Below, piece after piece: positions 8,301-15,959 of a stretch of 27,414 nucleotides of DNA. Within the stretch, counting starts at the first letter, position 1. Each line of letters opens with the position of its first letter. Source of the stretch: a virus; the IMG/VR virus record IMGVR_UViG_3300014962_000043, positions 1 through 27,414 of that record; one strand, written 5' to 3'. The notes below the pieces were generated by a model. That model had not been told where the DNA came from, did not search any database, and saw nothing but the letters and a program-made list of their open reading frames with translations. Made by a program: the position numbers and the translations under genes.

Positions 8301-8945
8301 AAGCTGAGCCAACTGAGCCTGCTGCTGAGCCGGTCCCATCTGCGCCAGAAGACCCGCACCAGACTGAGCCAACTGCCCGCTCTGAAGCTGACGCTGAAGA
8401 TCGACATTCTGCTGCTGGTTGAACATGCCCAGAGCCTGCGAGTAGCCCTGATTCGCAATATTCGCGAGAGTGGCATTATTCGCAAGGTTCTGTTGGCGAG
8501 CCAGTTCGGCCTGCGCAACACGGGCCCGATCACCGCCAAATGCTCCGCGTTGGATAGCATTGCCAGTCAATTGATTCTGCTGCTGCGCATTCGTCTCCAT
8601 AATGTTCTGGGCGGTTGTTCCCATCACGTTCTGGAGATAAGGCGACATATATTGCTGAACTGCCTGAGGCGAGAACTGCATTTGCTGGATGGGCTGAGAC
8701 CCCTGCATGGCCATCCCAGCAGCCGTGTTGAAATAAGGCTCCGTTCCCCCAAACAAGCCCGCAATCCCTTGTCCCGCCGCCTGTTCATAAGGCGACAAAC
8801 CTGCCACCAGCGGACCTTGATACGCCTCATACGGCTTTTGCAGTAGCGGCTTAGCAAAGCTTAAAAGCTCATCGTAGCCCTTCGTTACTGCTGCGGGCGG
8901 CGTATAAGTCGTAACTTGCGGTTTGGAGGAGCAAAAGGAACCCAT
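5388..8945 (-). CDS. Large virion protein: Q-rich structural N-terminus, S74 chaperone-peptidase domain, lytic transglycosylase
   Basis: The 1185-residue protein has several parts. Residues 1-100 resemble a phage structural family. Residues 85-280 are Gln-rich with a GAFGGDR motif (134-140), and a Gly-rich stretch runs over 282-313. SDERLKENI at 317-325 begins a peptidase S74/intramolecular chaperone domain, through GLMAQEVE to TVDYQAA near 380. Low-complexity linkers carry repeated A-x-GG motifs (HMADGG, YAAGG, GAAHGG, HLADGG). Residues 584-720 look like an SLT-type transglycosylase, with the candidate catalytic Glu in PRESGGD (E590) and SASGLYQFTDATY. Pro/Ala linkers and a helical C-terminus (925-1185) follow. 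Such proteins locally degrade peptidoglycan as DNA enters. AAGGA precedes ATG 8945. The mid-protein position of S74 is unusual, since it normally sits at the C-terminus of fibres. Confidence 0.82.
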   Translation of the reverse strand: MGSFCSSKPQVTTYTPPAAVTKGYDELLSFAKPLLQKPYEAYQGPLVAGLSPYEQAAGQGIAGLFGGTEPYFNTAAGMAMQGSQPIQQMQFSPQAVQQYMSPYLQNVMGTTAQNIMETNAQQQNQLTGNAIQRGAFGGDRARVAQAELARQQNLANNATLANIANQGYSQALGMFNQQQNVDLQRQLQSGQLAQSGAGLLAQMGPAQQQAQLAQLGAQLGYGGLERQLGQAGLSTAYQQFLNQQQYPYNLANWFGGLMSGAASSLGGTTTTTAAQPSMFNQLLGFGGALGAMGGSGGIGGLGSSLMGGLAAIGFPVSDERLKENIQQVGKTNDGQNIYSYNLKGQDPSQTQLGLMAQEVEHVKPEAVHDFGGIKTVDYQAATKEAAIPHMADGGVPGVLGMSPIAGMQAQSYVPAPMQSQGGFKPPQQPQMAKDDSLDSMVKNIKSMMGTKPAQPQAAAPRQLGPQAPVGVEPVGTDTTNTTPEGTADLSNLYAAGGTVNPFNFDYGMQTKEDLAQQAQSRAGAGMSGLTPQEEAEAASGILGAAHGGRIHLADGGPAETDVERQPLDLTKPVPQAPRQSDFLSYITPRESGGDANARNPKSSASGLYQFTDATYRGVLARNPELEGASKNDPRVAEAHRKELARVLQSQGIEPNNQNLYMSWFLGAGGGPRFIKGMQENPNGPATALAQPDQVAANRNVFFNRDGSPRTASEVFNFLNRPMGGQGAAGAAPQAPQGVQQAQAPAQTTRVPASPDEARIPIQSRATKEGLFGMLGIAMTPEQRLAFIQASLKFAGTPGRPGVGLAAAADTYARTLLDAQKSQREAASTQAGTEQTRAAAKKEEQGAVAGQFIPGPGGYARFTATPEGGVKIEVPKMPAAGGETIVPGPGGAAPTTAPGAPTAPQAPTATGAPAPGGAQTETEKRVFNFAPLHGGETAQQKLDVMRKMGEEISQKAWGTNGPQLQKEYAEINGEAQREGKAATNSLNDLAALSKAISGLPASGPLTPGAASELRYQVANYINTFAKSFGVDAGVNGAMSSKEMLDKLGTLSTQKEQRGLGREAAVWLQTLSKAYPSAGMTAETARSLTADLIVANKRNMDRAQIYSLYGDYSNNAGRNAEDVFRAVVPQERYLQDKQAIEKILALRSPQGNPLTMLQNGQIKREAFDAYAKKYFGIDNLSRYAFGG
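6786..7208 (-). other. Lytic transglycosylase-like domain (residues 580-720)
   Basis: PRESGGDANARNP followed by SSASGLYQFTDATY resembles the catalytic Glu and the G-L-x-Q-F motif of SLT-type lysozyme folds. YMSWFLGAGGGPRFIKG continues the fold. E590 is the candidate catalytic acid. Confidence 0.75.
7800..8000 (-). other. Peptidase S74 / intramolecular chaperone domain (residues 316-382)
   Basis: SDERLKENI (317-325) followed by GQNIYSYNLKG, TQLGLMAQEVE and GGIKTVDYQA is the S74 signature. In the family the Ser of the SD pair and the Lys five residues later form the self-cleaving dyad; both are present here (S317, K322). Confidence 0.85.
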
Positions 8946-8956
8946 GCTATTCGTCC

Positions 8957-9430
8957 TTATGATGCCCGCGCATGCGCAGTCGTTTTATCGTTGTACAAGA
9001 AAAAGGCCCCAGCCTTCTTCATCTGCCGCTCAAACAGCTTGATCTTGGACTCAGTCCTGACATTGGAAACGACACCCGTCATCAGCGGAATGCCCATTTC
9101 ATCAGAACACCGTTTAGCGAATTGCAGGAGATATTTGGCCCGCGTCGAGCGCCGGTAGGCCGGGCGGACAAAGTCGAAAACATCACCCAGATGCAGATCG
9201 TGGGTGTACCAGAGATTCGTGACCATCAGACAGATAGCCGCCTCAATCTCCGACTCGTTCTTGATCACGCCAATGATGCACTTATCATGTCGCGTTGCAG
9301 CATGAATCATGTCCCAGACAAGGTCCGGGGCCATATCAAACAGACCGTTTTCCGCATGCATCGTGGTGAGGAGGGCATAAAGGTCCTCCTCATCCTCCTG
9401 TGTCGCTATCGATACGGTGTACTCGTCCAT
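8957..9430 (-). CDS. GNAT-family N-acetyltransferase
   Basis: The 157-residue protein has the layout of a phage GNAT acetyltransferase. It has an N-terminal strand and helix (residues 3-25), a central sheet (IEAAICLMVTNLWY) and a DVFDFVRPAYRR strand leading into RRSTRAKYLL. This last segment is the acetyl-CoA pyrophosphate-binding turn in place of the usual R/QxxGxG/A. A LFERQMKKAGAFFLY C-terminal motif follows. GNAT proteins move an acetyl group from acetyl-CoA to an amine; the substrate cannot be read from sequence. It lies between two virion protein genes, 7 nt after one stop and 11 nt before the next start, so it is expressed late. It might modify a virion or host protein, or be packaged. 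AGGTGA lies 4 nt before ATG 9430. Confidence 0.82.
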   Translation of the reverse strand: MDEYTVSIATQEDEEDLYALLTTMHAENGLFDMAPDLVWDMIHAATRHDKCIIGVIKNESEIEAAICLMVTNLWYTHDLHLGDVFDFVRPAYRRSTRAKYLLQFAKRCSDEMGIPLMTGVVSNVRTESKIKLFERQMKKAGAFFLYNDKTTAHARAS

Positions 9431-9437
9431 TTATCAC

Positions 9438-10919
9438 CTAATCACGGCGGGGCCCGGGGAGGTTCTTTAGAGTCTTGGCGACATGGTCGCGGACGTATTT
9501 GACGAAGTTGTCCAGATACTCGTGCCCGGCGTCTTCGCTGCCTTCGCCCAGCATCTTAACAACTTCCGGCGGAACCACATACTCGCCGCCCGCCGCGATG
9601 ATCGGTACAGCCTTTTTCTCTTCAGAGATAGCGCCGCCCCGCTTGGAATACTTCGGCGGCTCATACTGGGAGGACATCCGCTCAGCCTGCGGGAACTTTG
9701 GCGAAGCGCGATGCTGAGCGGGCTCCGTGCCATACGGCCCCATCTTGAACATGCGGTTCAGGATTTCCGTGCCAGCCAGCGTATTGCCCTCGCCCAGACC
9801 GGACACGATGTCCGCAGGGAGGACATAGGAGTTGGCTAGAACATGCATCGGGATGTGGTCCGTGCGCCCGCCAACCGCCATGTTGATGATGCCGCTATGG
9901 CATTCCGGCTCTTTGGTCTGCGCCAGACGCATCGCCCGATCCACAGAGCCGCCAGAAGCATACTGACCAGCACCACGAATCCGTTGTAAGGCCGCATCGG
10001 CGCGGGCAAAGTCAGCCGGGTTGTTCGGATCACCAAAGTTAATCTGGCCCGTGGGGGAGATCACTTCCTCACCGGTGCTTTGATACATCGCTCCAGCCCG
10101 GCCAAGGGCCGCAGGACGCTCAGGAGGCATCGGAGCCGCCGCAGCCTGCCCCGCGCCCGCAGGACGTACAGGAGGACGAGGAACAGCCGCCGCAGCGCGC
10201 CCAAGACCAGCAGGTCGCACAGGCGGGACAGGGATGTTCTCTTCAGCCGCCGCCGCAGGACGAGAACCAAACGGCATGTTGGGGACGCCCTGAGTGGCAA
10301 GGATCGGGACACCAGCCGCAGTCGTAGCCGCCACAGTTCCCCTAGCAGGTGCGCCAGACATGCCTGCACGGGCCGGAATGCCAGTACCACGGAGCCACAT
10401 GCCAAGGCGCTCAGCCATGGAAAGACCGGGCGAGCCAGCCGTCAGGTAAGATGCGCCCGCAGAAGGAGCCTCAAATCCAGTCCGCATGGCGGAAGCGGGA
10501 TTGACCACGCCAGCGCCACGCAGGAGGCCATAAGCGCCCATCGCCATAGGCACATAGGTTGCGACATTCTGAGCGCCTTGAAGACGGGCGGCAGTGCTTT
10601 CCGGGGTTGCTGAAGTTACGGCCCGGCGGACACTAGGAGGCACTGTGCTGCCATATGTCGGCTGAGAATACTCACGCTCAAGCTGATCAGCCGTAATACG
10701 GCCTTCCGCATATCCCTGCTGCATTTGCTGGCGGCGAGCGCGCTGTTCAGCCGCCATCCGGTCCAGATCAGCCAGATTTCTCTGCCGAACGCTCAGATTA
10801 TAGCCCACAGGAGGGTTCGTCGGCGGGGTGGGGACGGTGGAGGCGGCAGGAGCCACCCGGACAGGCATGCGGCCCTCTTCTACGCCTTCTTGGTACAGAT
10901 CGTCGTAATACCCAGCCAT
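9438..10919 (-). CDS. Phage structural protein with Pro/Arg/Ala repeats and duplicated LGEG motifs
   Basis: The 493-residue protein has no enzyme motif. Residues 57-124 form a module shared with the 1220-residue protein (PPSVRR, ATPESTAARL). Residues 228-275 carry three imperfect Pro-Arg-Pro-Ala units (VPPVRPAGLGRAAAA, RPPVRPAGAGQAAAA, MPPERPAALGRAG). The C-terminal half has ASGGSV (321), then two related blocks. The first is YVLPADIVSGLGEG at 365-378; the second, after IIAAGGEYVVPPEV, is VVKMLGEG at 453-460. They match at 12 of 27 aligned positions. The basic C-terminus (KTLKNLPGPRRD) is typical of a phage virion-associated family without known function. TAGGAGG lies 5 nt upstream of ATG 10919. 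Its place among late virion genes suggests a minor structural or internal protein. Confidence 0.72.
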   Translation of the reverse strand: MAGYYDDLYQEGVEEGRMPVRVAPAASTVPTPPTNPPVGYNLSVRQRNLADLDRMAAEQRARRQQMQQGYAEGRITADQLEREYSQPTYGSTVPPSVRRAVTSATPESTAARLQGAQNVATYVPMAMGAYGLLRGAGVVNPASAMRTGFEAPSAGASYLTAGSPGLSMAERLGMWLRGTGIPARAGMSGAPARGTVAATTAAGVPILATQGVPNMPFGSRPAAAAEENIPVPPVRPAGLGRAAAAVPRPPVRPAGAGQAAAAPMPPERPAALGRAGAMYQSTGEEVISPTGQINFGDPNNPADFARADAALQRIRGAGQYASGGSVDRAMRLAQTKEPECHSGIINMAVGGRTDHIPMHVLANSYVLPADIVSGLGEGNTLAGTEILNRMFKMGPYGTEPAQHRASPKFPQAERMSSQYEPPKYSKRGGAISEEKKAVPIIAAGGEYVVPPEVVKMLGEGSEDAGHEYLDNFVKYVRDHVAKTLKNLPGPRRD

Positions 10920-10933
10920 AGTGGCCTCCTAAT

Positions 10934-11560
10934 TTAAGTCCAGCTTATCACAACACGGCCATCAGCGCCGTCAAAAGTTGCTCCATAACTAGAGGTTCCT
11001 TTGCCACCAACAGTTACCGTTAACGTAGTCCCAACAAACGAGGCCGTAGACAACGCGGCATACCCACCACCGCCACCACCTGATACATATCTGACATTGC
11101 CCCCGGTCGAAGTTGTAACAGTGCCGCCGCCCCCGCCCCCGGGAGGGTTACCCGGCGCACCAGAGCCACCCACACCGCCCCCGGGACCTGCGCCATTGCC
11201 GCCGACAACTGTATTGTATGATGCCGTATAGGGCGCAGTCCCGCCTGTTGCTGTGGTTGTTCCAGTAGGGCCAGACCCCGCACCGCCAAGCGCATCTTGC
11301 GCCCCGACAACGCCGCCCTGACCTCCCGTTGCTTGAATAGTGCCAAGCGGTGTCGTTACTGAAGATGTCCCACCAGCATTGCCGTTCCCAAACGATCCTT
11401 TGATATACCAAGCGCCGCCACCGCCAGCGCCATAAACCTGTATGGTCAGCGTGTTATACGCGGAAGGAGCCGTAAACGTATACGTTCCGGGCGTAGAGTA
11501 TGTCTGCGATCCGGGGATTATTGATGTCCCTAAGAATACTCCAATGCCCGGAAGCATCAT
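10934..11560 (-). CDS. Glycine-rich tail/receptor-binding-type protein (copy 2)
   Basis: The 208-residue protein has three parts. A short beta region (GSQTYSTPGTYTFTAP) ends in VYGAGGGG. A long glycine-rich core (residues 50-170) has many GG, GGG and GPGGG runs broken by T, S and P. A closing beta segment (TLTVTVGGKG ... GRVVISWT) completes it. Such glycine-rich domains occur at the tips of phage fibres; in Salmonella phage S16 gp38, poly-glycine helices form the receptor-binding end. ATG 11560 overlaps the stop of the upstream fibre gene (ATGA), which supports a fibre-plus-adhesin pair. A second ATG lies directly after it at 11557. A paralogue of the same plan is encoded at 16835-17458. Receptor binding is inferred. 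Confidence 0.72.
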   Translation of the reverse strand: MMLPGIGVFLGTSIIPGSQTYSTPGTYTFTAPSAYNTLTIQVYGAGGGGAWYIKGSFGNGNAGGTSSVTTPLGTIQATGGQGGVVGAQDALGGAGSGPTGTTTATGGTAPYTASYNTVVGGNGAGPGGGVGGSGAPGNPPGGGGGGTVTTSTGGNVRYVSGGGGGGYAALSTASFVGTTLTVTVGGKGTSSYGATFDGADGRVVISWT

Positions 11561-12459
11561 GCAACTCCACGGAAGGAGGAAATTAGGATAAAGGTTGGCG
11601 TTAAGACAAAATAAAACAGCATATCAATACTGCCGCCAGCGGTAGACAAAGTTGGCGCAACGCCGTTCGCAAATTTGTACGAACTGCTGAACGTCAATGT
11701 ACGACTACCCGTCACGTCCTGACTGACCGCGATGACACCAGATTGCCCAACCTTTGTGTTGCTGGGGTTCGCAAGAGTGCGGTTGCCGCCCAACGTCACT
11801 TGGAAGTTCAAGCCGCTGGACATATCCAAGTTGATGGTTGCGCCATCCACAAGCGTCACAATAGAGCCAGCGCCCCAAACACCAGTTGTATCAAGCAAAT
11901 GAGATGCAGCGTTTGACCTGAAATCTGCCGCGCTCGCAATCGATGCAGGCGCTACTTTAGGGTAGGTAACTGATCCATTTTGAAGCGCGTCTGTGTCTAC
12001 ACTATTGGCGGCAGGGGTGACCGGACGAGTGTCCGTGTACTTGATGTTGTTCCCGTCTGAGTAGAGGTTGTAGACATAACCTGTGTTCAGGACAAGAGAA
12101 TCACCGCCACCCGCCAGCGGAGATATAGTAATCGTGTAAGGGCCACCAAGACCGGACAAAACGCCGGTCAGATCAACAATCCAGTTGCCGCCCGCAATCG
12201 GGAAACCCGTAACAGAAGCTGGAGCCGGAATCCTGTACACAAGATTTTGCCCAAGCGTTCCGCTGAATTTTAGCGTTAACCTCTGGACTTGAGATATTGA
12301 AAGAGTTTGGATGGTCGTAACGCCAGTAACCGCAATCGATGTAACCCCGCCAAGAGCGGCGTCTAACCCATCGAAGTCAGCATTCAATGGTATGTCCCAG
12401 TTGATGTCCGCCGCTGCGGGCTTACCTAGATTTTTGTTCCCTGTATAGGACGTTGCCAT
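11557..12459 (-). CDS. Tail fibre-like protein
   Basis: The 300-residue protein begins with a segment common in phage fibre proteins (NKNLGKPAAADINWDIPLN), then beta-rich sequence with VTSIAVTGVTTIQTL. Its C-terminal half (residues 200-300) reads as a typical fibre beta domain: GATINLDMSSGLNFQVTLGG, NRTLANPSN, GQSGVIAVSQD, RTLTFSSSYKFANG and a final FILISSF strand. No catalytic residues stand out. GGAGG 5 nt before ATG 12459 marks the start. Its stop overlaps the following glycine-rich protein, suggesting the two are made together and may form fibre shaft and tip. Confidence 0.7.
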   Translation of the reverse strand: MATSYTGNKNLGKPAAADINWDIPLNADFDGLDAALGGVTSIAVTGVTTIQTLSISQVQRLTLKFSGTLGQNLVYRIPAPASVTGFPIAGGNWIVDLTGVLSGLGGPYTITISPLAGGGDSLVLNTGYVYNLYSDGNNIKYTDTRPVTPAANSVDTDALQNGSVTYPKVAPASIASAADFRSNAASHLLDTTGVWGAGSIVTLVDGATINLDMSSGLNFQVTLGGNRTLANPSNTKVGQSGVIAVSQDVTGSRTLTFSSSYKFANGVAPTLSTAGGSIDMLFYFVLTPTFILISSFRGVA

Positions 12460-12471
12460 ATTGGCCTCCGA

Positions 12472-12813
12472 TTAAGAGTAGCTTACGGACACGGTTTGAC
12501 CCGTCCCCGGCGTCACAATCAGTCCAGTCGTAAACGGCATATTAACTTGGAACACGCCAATCGTATTGGGTATGACGCATATTGTGCTTGATGTAGCCCC
12601 TGTGCTGGTCGAATCATAAGCATGACCAACCGTAGTCCCCGCAACGGTCACGCTAATATAAGCCACACGTCCTTCACCGCTTTTCACCAATGTTGCGGCG
12701 GTTATATCTAGACGCGTTTGCATCCCATTGACGTTTGAATATGTCTGCGAAGCGTTGTTCAACGCTGTCACGATATTCTTGGTGGCTGTGAGGATGTCTG
12801 TAAGAGATGACAT
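12472..12813 (-). CDS. Small phage protein, beta-rich, probable structural
   Basis: I do not recognise a named family with certainty. The 113-residue protein has an N-terminal helix (TDILTATKNIVTALNNA) and then beta-rich sequence (GRVAYISVTVAGTTVGHAYD, ICVIPNTIGVFQVN, GLIVTPGTGQTVSVSYS). It lies between the gp10-like tail gene and a fibre gene; its ATG overlaps the gp10-like stop as TAATG and no good ribosome-binding site is seen, so translation is probably coupled. A small tail or fibre-attachment component fits the context. Confidence 0.65.
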   Translation of the reverse strand: MSSLTDILTATKNIVTALNNASQTYSNVNGMQTRLDITAATLVKSGEGRVAYISVTVAGTTVGHAYDSTSTGATSSTICVIPNTIGVFQVNMPFTTGLIVTPGTGQTVSVSYS

Positions 12814-14936
12814 TAGAAACGTCCATCCGGCTGAAAGCGGTATCTGATAGCGCCAAGCCTCCAGAACCCATTAATATCATCGTTTGTGCTGCTTACAGCA
12901 ATAGAAACGAGACGCCCTCTCATTCTCGTTGAGATGAACTGATTGGCCTGAGTTACAGAATATGGACCATACACCCGTGGCGTATCACCGGGGTAGTTTG
13001 TTACATAAAAGGTGATATTGATGTTGGCGTTTTGTGCATCGCCATATAAACCCCAGCGCATGTCTGGCCAGAACTGATCTATGAAGCTCTGGAATTGACC
13101 ATCTTGAATTGTGAAGTAACCAGTCTGGAAACTGGAATTAATAAGCGCGCCTGCTGCACTATTTGAGGTTTCATGCTGATAGATATACCTGTCTTCAGAC
13201 GCGCCAATTGGCGGACCAAGCACAGATTCATTGATCCATGCGGTGCGGCTTAGCGTTCCGTAATCCCAGACATTCAGAAGCGTATTGTATTTCACATACG
13301 CATTGACTTCGCCGCCATTGCTCTTGGTCGGGTAGAACCAAGATATTTCACCAAAACGGCTGTTAGCCGCAACACGAATCTTATCGACATTGGTCAGGTC
13401 AAGGTCTTGGAAGATAACGTCCCAGACTGTACAAGGCAGCGTCTCTACGCCTTGCCCAGAGAGCCTATAAAATTGCGTCGGACCCATCCAATAAATGACG
13501 CCATTCAATGACGTGGCGGCTTTTCTGGAGACAAGGCCACATCCATTGCCTATTTCATTGAAGCTATAAACATAAGGCGCTCCAATATATTGCATGGCCC
13601 AAAGACCGATGTCAGTCCATACGAGGCCCTGTTGCGGGCCTTGAATACAAGATACAATCCTTGAGCCCTTCGGGATTCTATATGACCCTGCTTGATTTAT
13701 GGCCTGAGCGTACCAAACATCGTAGTTCTCGACATCACACCAGCGGAGAAGAAGCGGGTCTTGGATGCCATTGAAGGATGAACCCCAAGCAACAATTTGT
13801 CTTTGCGGCATGGCAACAAACATGCCATCATTAACGGCAGGAGCATTTACGATTGCTTGCGCCACAGGTGATCCCGATTGAGGCGACCACTGATAAATGG
13901 GAGCATATGGAAATGCCCCGCCATCAACTTGTGAAGATGCCGGGCAGGTCAAAAGCGTCTCACCCCATGTGTCTAGAGACCAATCAGTTGTTGGGATCGC
14001 GTAACCCGTAGACGGAGAGATAGCCGTACCGACACCGTACCCGCCAGACCCATATCCGCCAGCGCCGTAGCCCGTTGAGGGCGGCGTAGGAGACAGCCCA
14101 ATATTGTATACAATATACCCATTGCCAGAATTTTCGTATACAGAGGCATTCGCTGTCGCACTGTTCTGTGCAGTTATATAAAAGGTCGTTGTGGGGTTGA
14201 GTGTATCAAGAGATTTGATAAGATAATTCCCATAAAGAACCACCCCGCCAACAGAGGTTGAGATTAGGATGGGGAATGTATCTCCGACCTGATATCCATG
14301 ATCAGGCAAAACGACTTTTACGCTTGATGAGCCATTTGTCGTTGTAAACTCTGGAACAACGCCGCTTGTGACGGATGCCGTAGCATTAATTGGCAAACCA
14401 GTTGGAGTTGTTGTTTGGATTGTAAAATGAGTGGCGTCGAAGAAGGAGCACTGGTAGGTCCCAAAAAGCACCAAGCCGCCAGCGGAGATTGGTGTTGCAA
14501 TAAACACAGACATCTCATTGGAGGACGTGAAAGACACGTCTTGTATTTTTACGATATTCGAGCCAATCGTTGTGGTGACATCGTTCACAGCAGTTACGCT
14601 AACTGTGCTTGCGTATTTGCGGGGGGTAATCCCCTTTAAGGTTCCATTGGTGAGGACCCCAAGATAGGCGGTCGGGCTTGGGTCTGCGTTGAGCCCGGTT
14701 CCAATCGCCAAATGCTTTTGGGAGTTTGTATCCTCCCATGCAAGGAGAGCCCGAATTAAGGCTGGAAGCGTGTTATCATAGAACTTGGTCCACCCACCAA
14801 GTTTTTGAACCAGAGCCTGATATTGGGGATCAGGGATAAACCGGATTAGATTTGACGTAGCAAAGCCCGCCTCATTCAGGGCGTATGTTTCGTTGCGATT
14901 AATGCCCGGTTTTAACTTTAGGGTGGCCTGCGGCAT
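12813..14936 (-). CDS. P22 gp10-like tail/DNA-stabilisation protein
   Basis: The 707-residue protein begins with KLKPGINRNETYALNEAGF and LGGWTKFYD, then RALLAWEDTNSQKHLAIGTG. This opening is characteristic of podovirus packaged-DNA stabilisation/tail-hub proteins related to P22 gp10. Residues about 105-300 hold Ig-like beta repeats (DVTTTIGSNIVKIQD, then PDHGYQVGD), ending in a Gly-Tyr repeat (GYGAGGYGSGGYGVG). The second half matches the rest of the family pattern (WGSSFNGIQDPLLLRWCDVEN, RIPKGSRIVSCIQGPQQ, WDVIFQDLD). In P22 gp10 forms the tail channel below the adaptor ring. The adaptor gene lies directly upstream with a 5-nt gap, which supports the call. AGGT lies 7 nt before ATG 14936. 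Confidence 0.75.
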   Translation of the reverse strand: MPQATLKLKPGINRNETYALNEAGFATSNLIRFIPDPQYQALVQKLGGWTKFYDNTLPALIRALLAWEDTNSQKHLAIGTGLNADPSPTAYLGVLTNGTLKGITPRKYASTVSVTAVNDVTTTIGSNIVKIQDVSFTSSNEMSVFIATPISAGGLVLFGTYQCSFFDATHFTIQTTTPTGLPINATASVTSGVVPEFTTTNGSSSVKVVLPDHGYQVGDTFPILISTSVGGVVLYGNYLIKSLDTLNPTTTFYITAQNSATANASVYENSGNGYIVYNIGLSPTPPSTGYGAGGYGSGGYGVGTAISPSTGYAIPTTDWSLDTWGETLLTCPASSQVDGGAFPYAPIYQWSPQSGSPVAQAIVNAPAVNDGMFVAMPQRQIVAWGSSFNGIQDPLLLRWCDVENYDVWYAQAINQAGSYRIPKGSRIVSCIQGPQQGLVWTDIGLWAMQYIGAPYVYSFNEIGNGCGLVSRKAATSLNGVIYWMGPTQFYRLSGQGVETLPCTVWDVIFQDLDLTNVDKIRVAANSRFGEISWFYPTKSNGGEVNAYVKYNTLLNVWDYGTLSRTAWINESVLGPPIGASEDRYIYQHETSNSAAGALINSSFQTGYFTIQDGQFQSFIDQFWPDMRWGLYGDAQNANINITFYVTNYPGDTPRVYGPYSVTQANQFISTRMRGRLVSIAVSSTNDDINGFWRLGAIRYRFQPDGRF

Positions 14937-14941
14937 TTCGA

Positions 14942-15712
14942 CTACCTATTCGGGGTAGCTGTGGCGGAATTGGATTGGGATGACCAAGCCGCCGCCTCAA
15001 ACTTCTTGCGATTTTCTTCCGATATAGCGCTCTTGAGGAGCGTTTGATACTGGCTCTCGTAGCTTACGGCCATTTGCGGGTCATCACCCTGCCTACCAAA
15101 ATTGCGCTGGTACCCAGAAATATAAACCATGGATGCCATCAACATAAGATCAGGGAGGTAGAGACTGATGAACGTCGTCGTGTTTGTGGCCGAAAGGCTT
15201 TCTGGACGATACGTGCCGATCAGTTCACATGTGTAGTTTTGATCTGGATACGGGCCGACAAGGAATCGATAGTCATCAAAGGGGCAGAAGTATTTTGGCA
15301 GGCCAGTCTGCCCAGAAACGTTATAAACAGCGTCCAGAAACTCTTTTGTAACAGGAGTTAAAGGGTTTCTCGTGCCTAAGTCTGGGTCGGTCACACCGGC
15401 AGGAGTAATGACGTTAATCTGTTCAGGAACCACAAAAGTTCCCGAAGGTACAACAATTGCGCGACTGCCAATAGTGAGGCCGTAGTCCGTGGTCGCGATT
15501 GAGGTAAACAAAAAATCAAGATCGCGATACATACGGTTTTCAGCGTATGTAATTGCCTGCGGGAGCATCACTTGGCTTGGGTTAAGCGATACGTTCGTGG
15601 GGTCTCCCGGATAATCTACGGGAACGATAACGCCACCAATATCCTGCCAGTTCAGAACCGCAAGAGTACATATTTGCTTCACATATTCATTGTATGTTAG
15701 GCCGGTCGTCAT
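14942..15712 (-). CDS. Head-tail adaptor (SU10/phiEco32-like)
   Basis: The 256-residue protein fits the SU10-type adaptor plan. It has an N-terminal helix (YNEYVKQICTLAVL), a second helix around AITYAENRMYRDLDF, and a central beta region (SRAIVVPSGTFVVPEQINVI). A conserved LPKYFCPFDDYRFLVGPYPDQNY block follows, then TYRPESLSATN before a helical C-terminus (LPDLMLMASMVYISGY, YESQYQTLLKSAI). Adaptors form a 12-fold ring below the portal and receive the tail, acting at the head completion step. An AGGAG ribosome-binding site precedes ATG 15712. The gp10-like gene follows within 5 nt, the pairing expected for consecutive rings of a short tail. Family assignment rests on pattern recall. Confidence 0.75.
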   Translation of the reverse strand: MTTGLTYNEYVKQICTLAVLNWQDIGGVIVPVDYPGDPTNVSLNPSQVMLPQAITYAENRMYRDLDFLFTSIATTDYGLTIGSRAIVVPSGTFVVPEQINVITPAGVTDPDLGTRNPLTPVTKEFLDAVYNVSGQTGLPKYFCPFDDYRFLVGPYPDQNYTCELIGTYRPESLSATNTTTFISLYLPDLMLMASMVYISGYQRNFGRQGDDPQMAVSYESQYQTLLKSAISEENRKKFEAAAWSSQSNSATATPNR

Positions 15713-15743
15713 GTCTTGCGCTCCTGAGAGCTTGTTTTAGCAC

Positions 15744-15959
15744 TTATCGTGCATCTTTGCACCATCCATCCCGGCGCGCATTGTTAAGTTTGGCGTCAGC
15801 GATAGTCTTGTCGGTATCTTTGTCAGACCAACTGACGTAGGGCCAAACAGCGCAGGCGCTACTCGCGCCGCTTATGGCCGTCGTCTGCGCGCAACTCCCC
15901 AGAAGCAACCCGATTCCCGGAAGCAATAGAATTTTGAGTGCGGCGAAGCGCTTCTTCAT
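15744..15959 (-). CDS. Outer-membrane spanin-like lipoprotein (Rz1-type)
   Basis: The 71-residue product starts MKKRFAALKI and has a hydrophobic core (LLLPGIGLLL) ending in a lipobox, LLGSC, with Cys23 as the likely lipidated residue. The mature part is about 48 residues with CAVWPYVSWSDKDTD and a C-terminal NNARRDGWC, a W/C pattern I associate with small lysis-cassette lipoproteins. It is not Pro-rich like lambda Rz1. I chose ATG 15959 because GGAAAGG lies 4 nt upstream. A longer in-frame start at 16007 would place charged residues before the signal peptide. It overlaps the inner-membrane partner by 101 nt in another frame, the classic Rz/Rz1 arrangement. Outer-membrane fusion at the end of lysis is the inferred role. 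Confidence 0.72.
   Translation of the reverse strand: MKKRFAALKILLLPGIGLLLGSCAQTTAISGASSACAVWPYVSWSDKDTDKTIADAKLNNARRDGWCKDAR

Noticed and set aside
15713-15743. Short gap between lipoprotein and adaptor genes as a promoter
   Set aside because: Only 31 nt, holding the adaptor-side AGGAG site's surroundings and no convincing -35/-10 pair.
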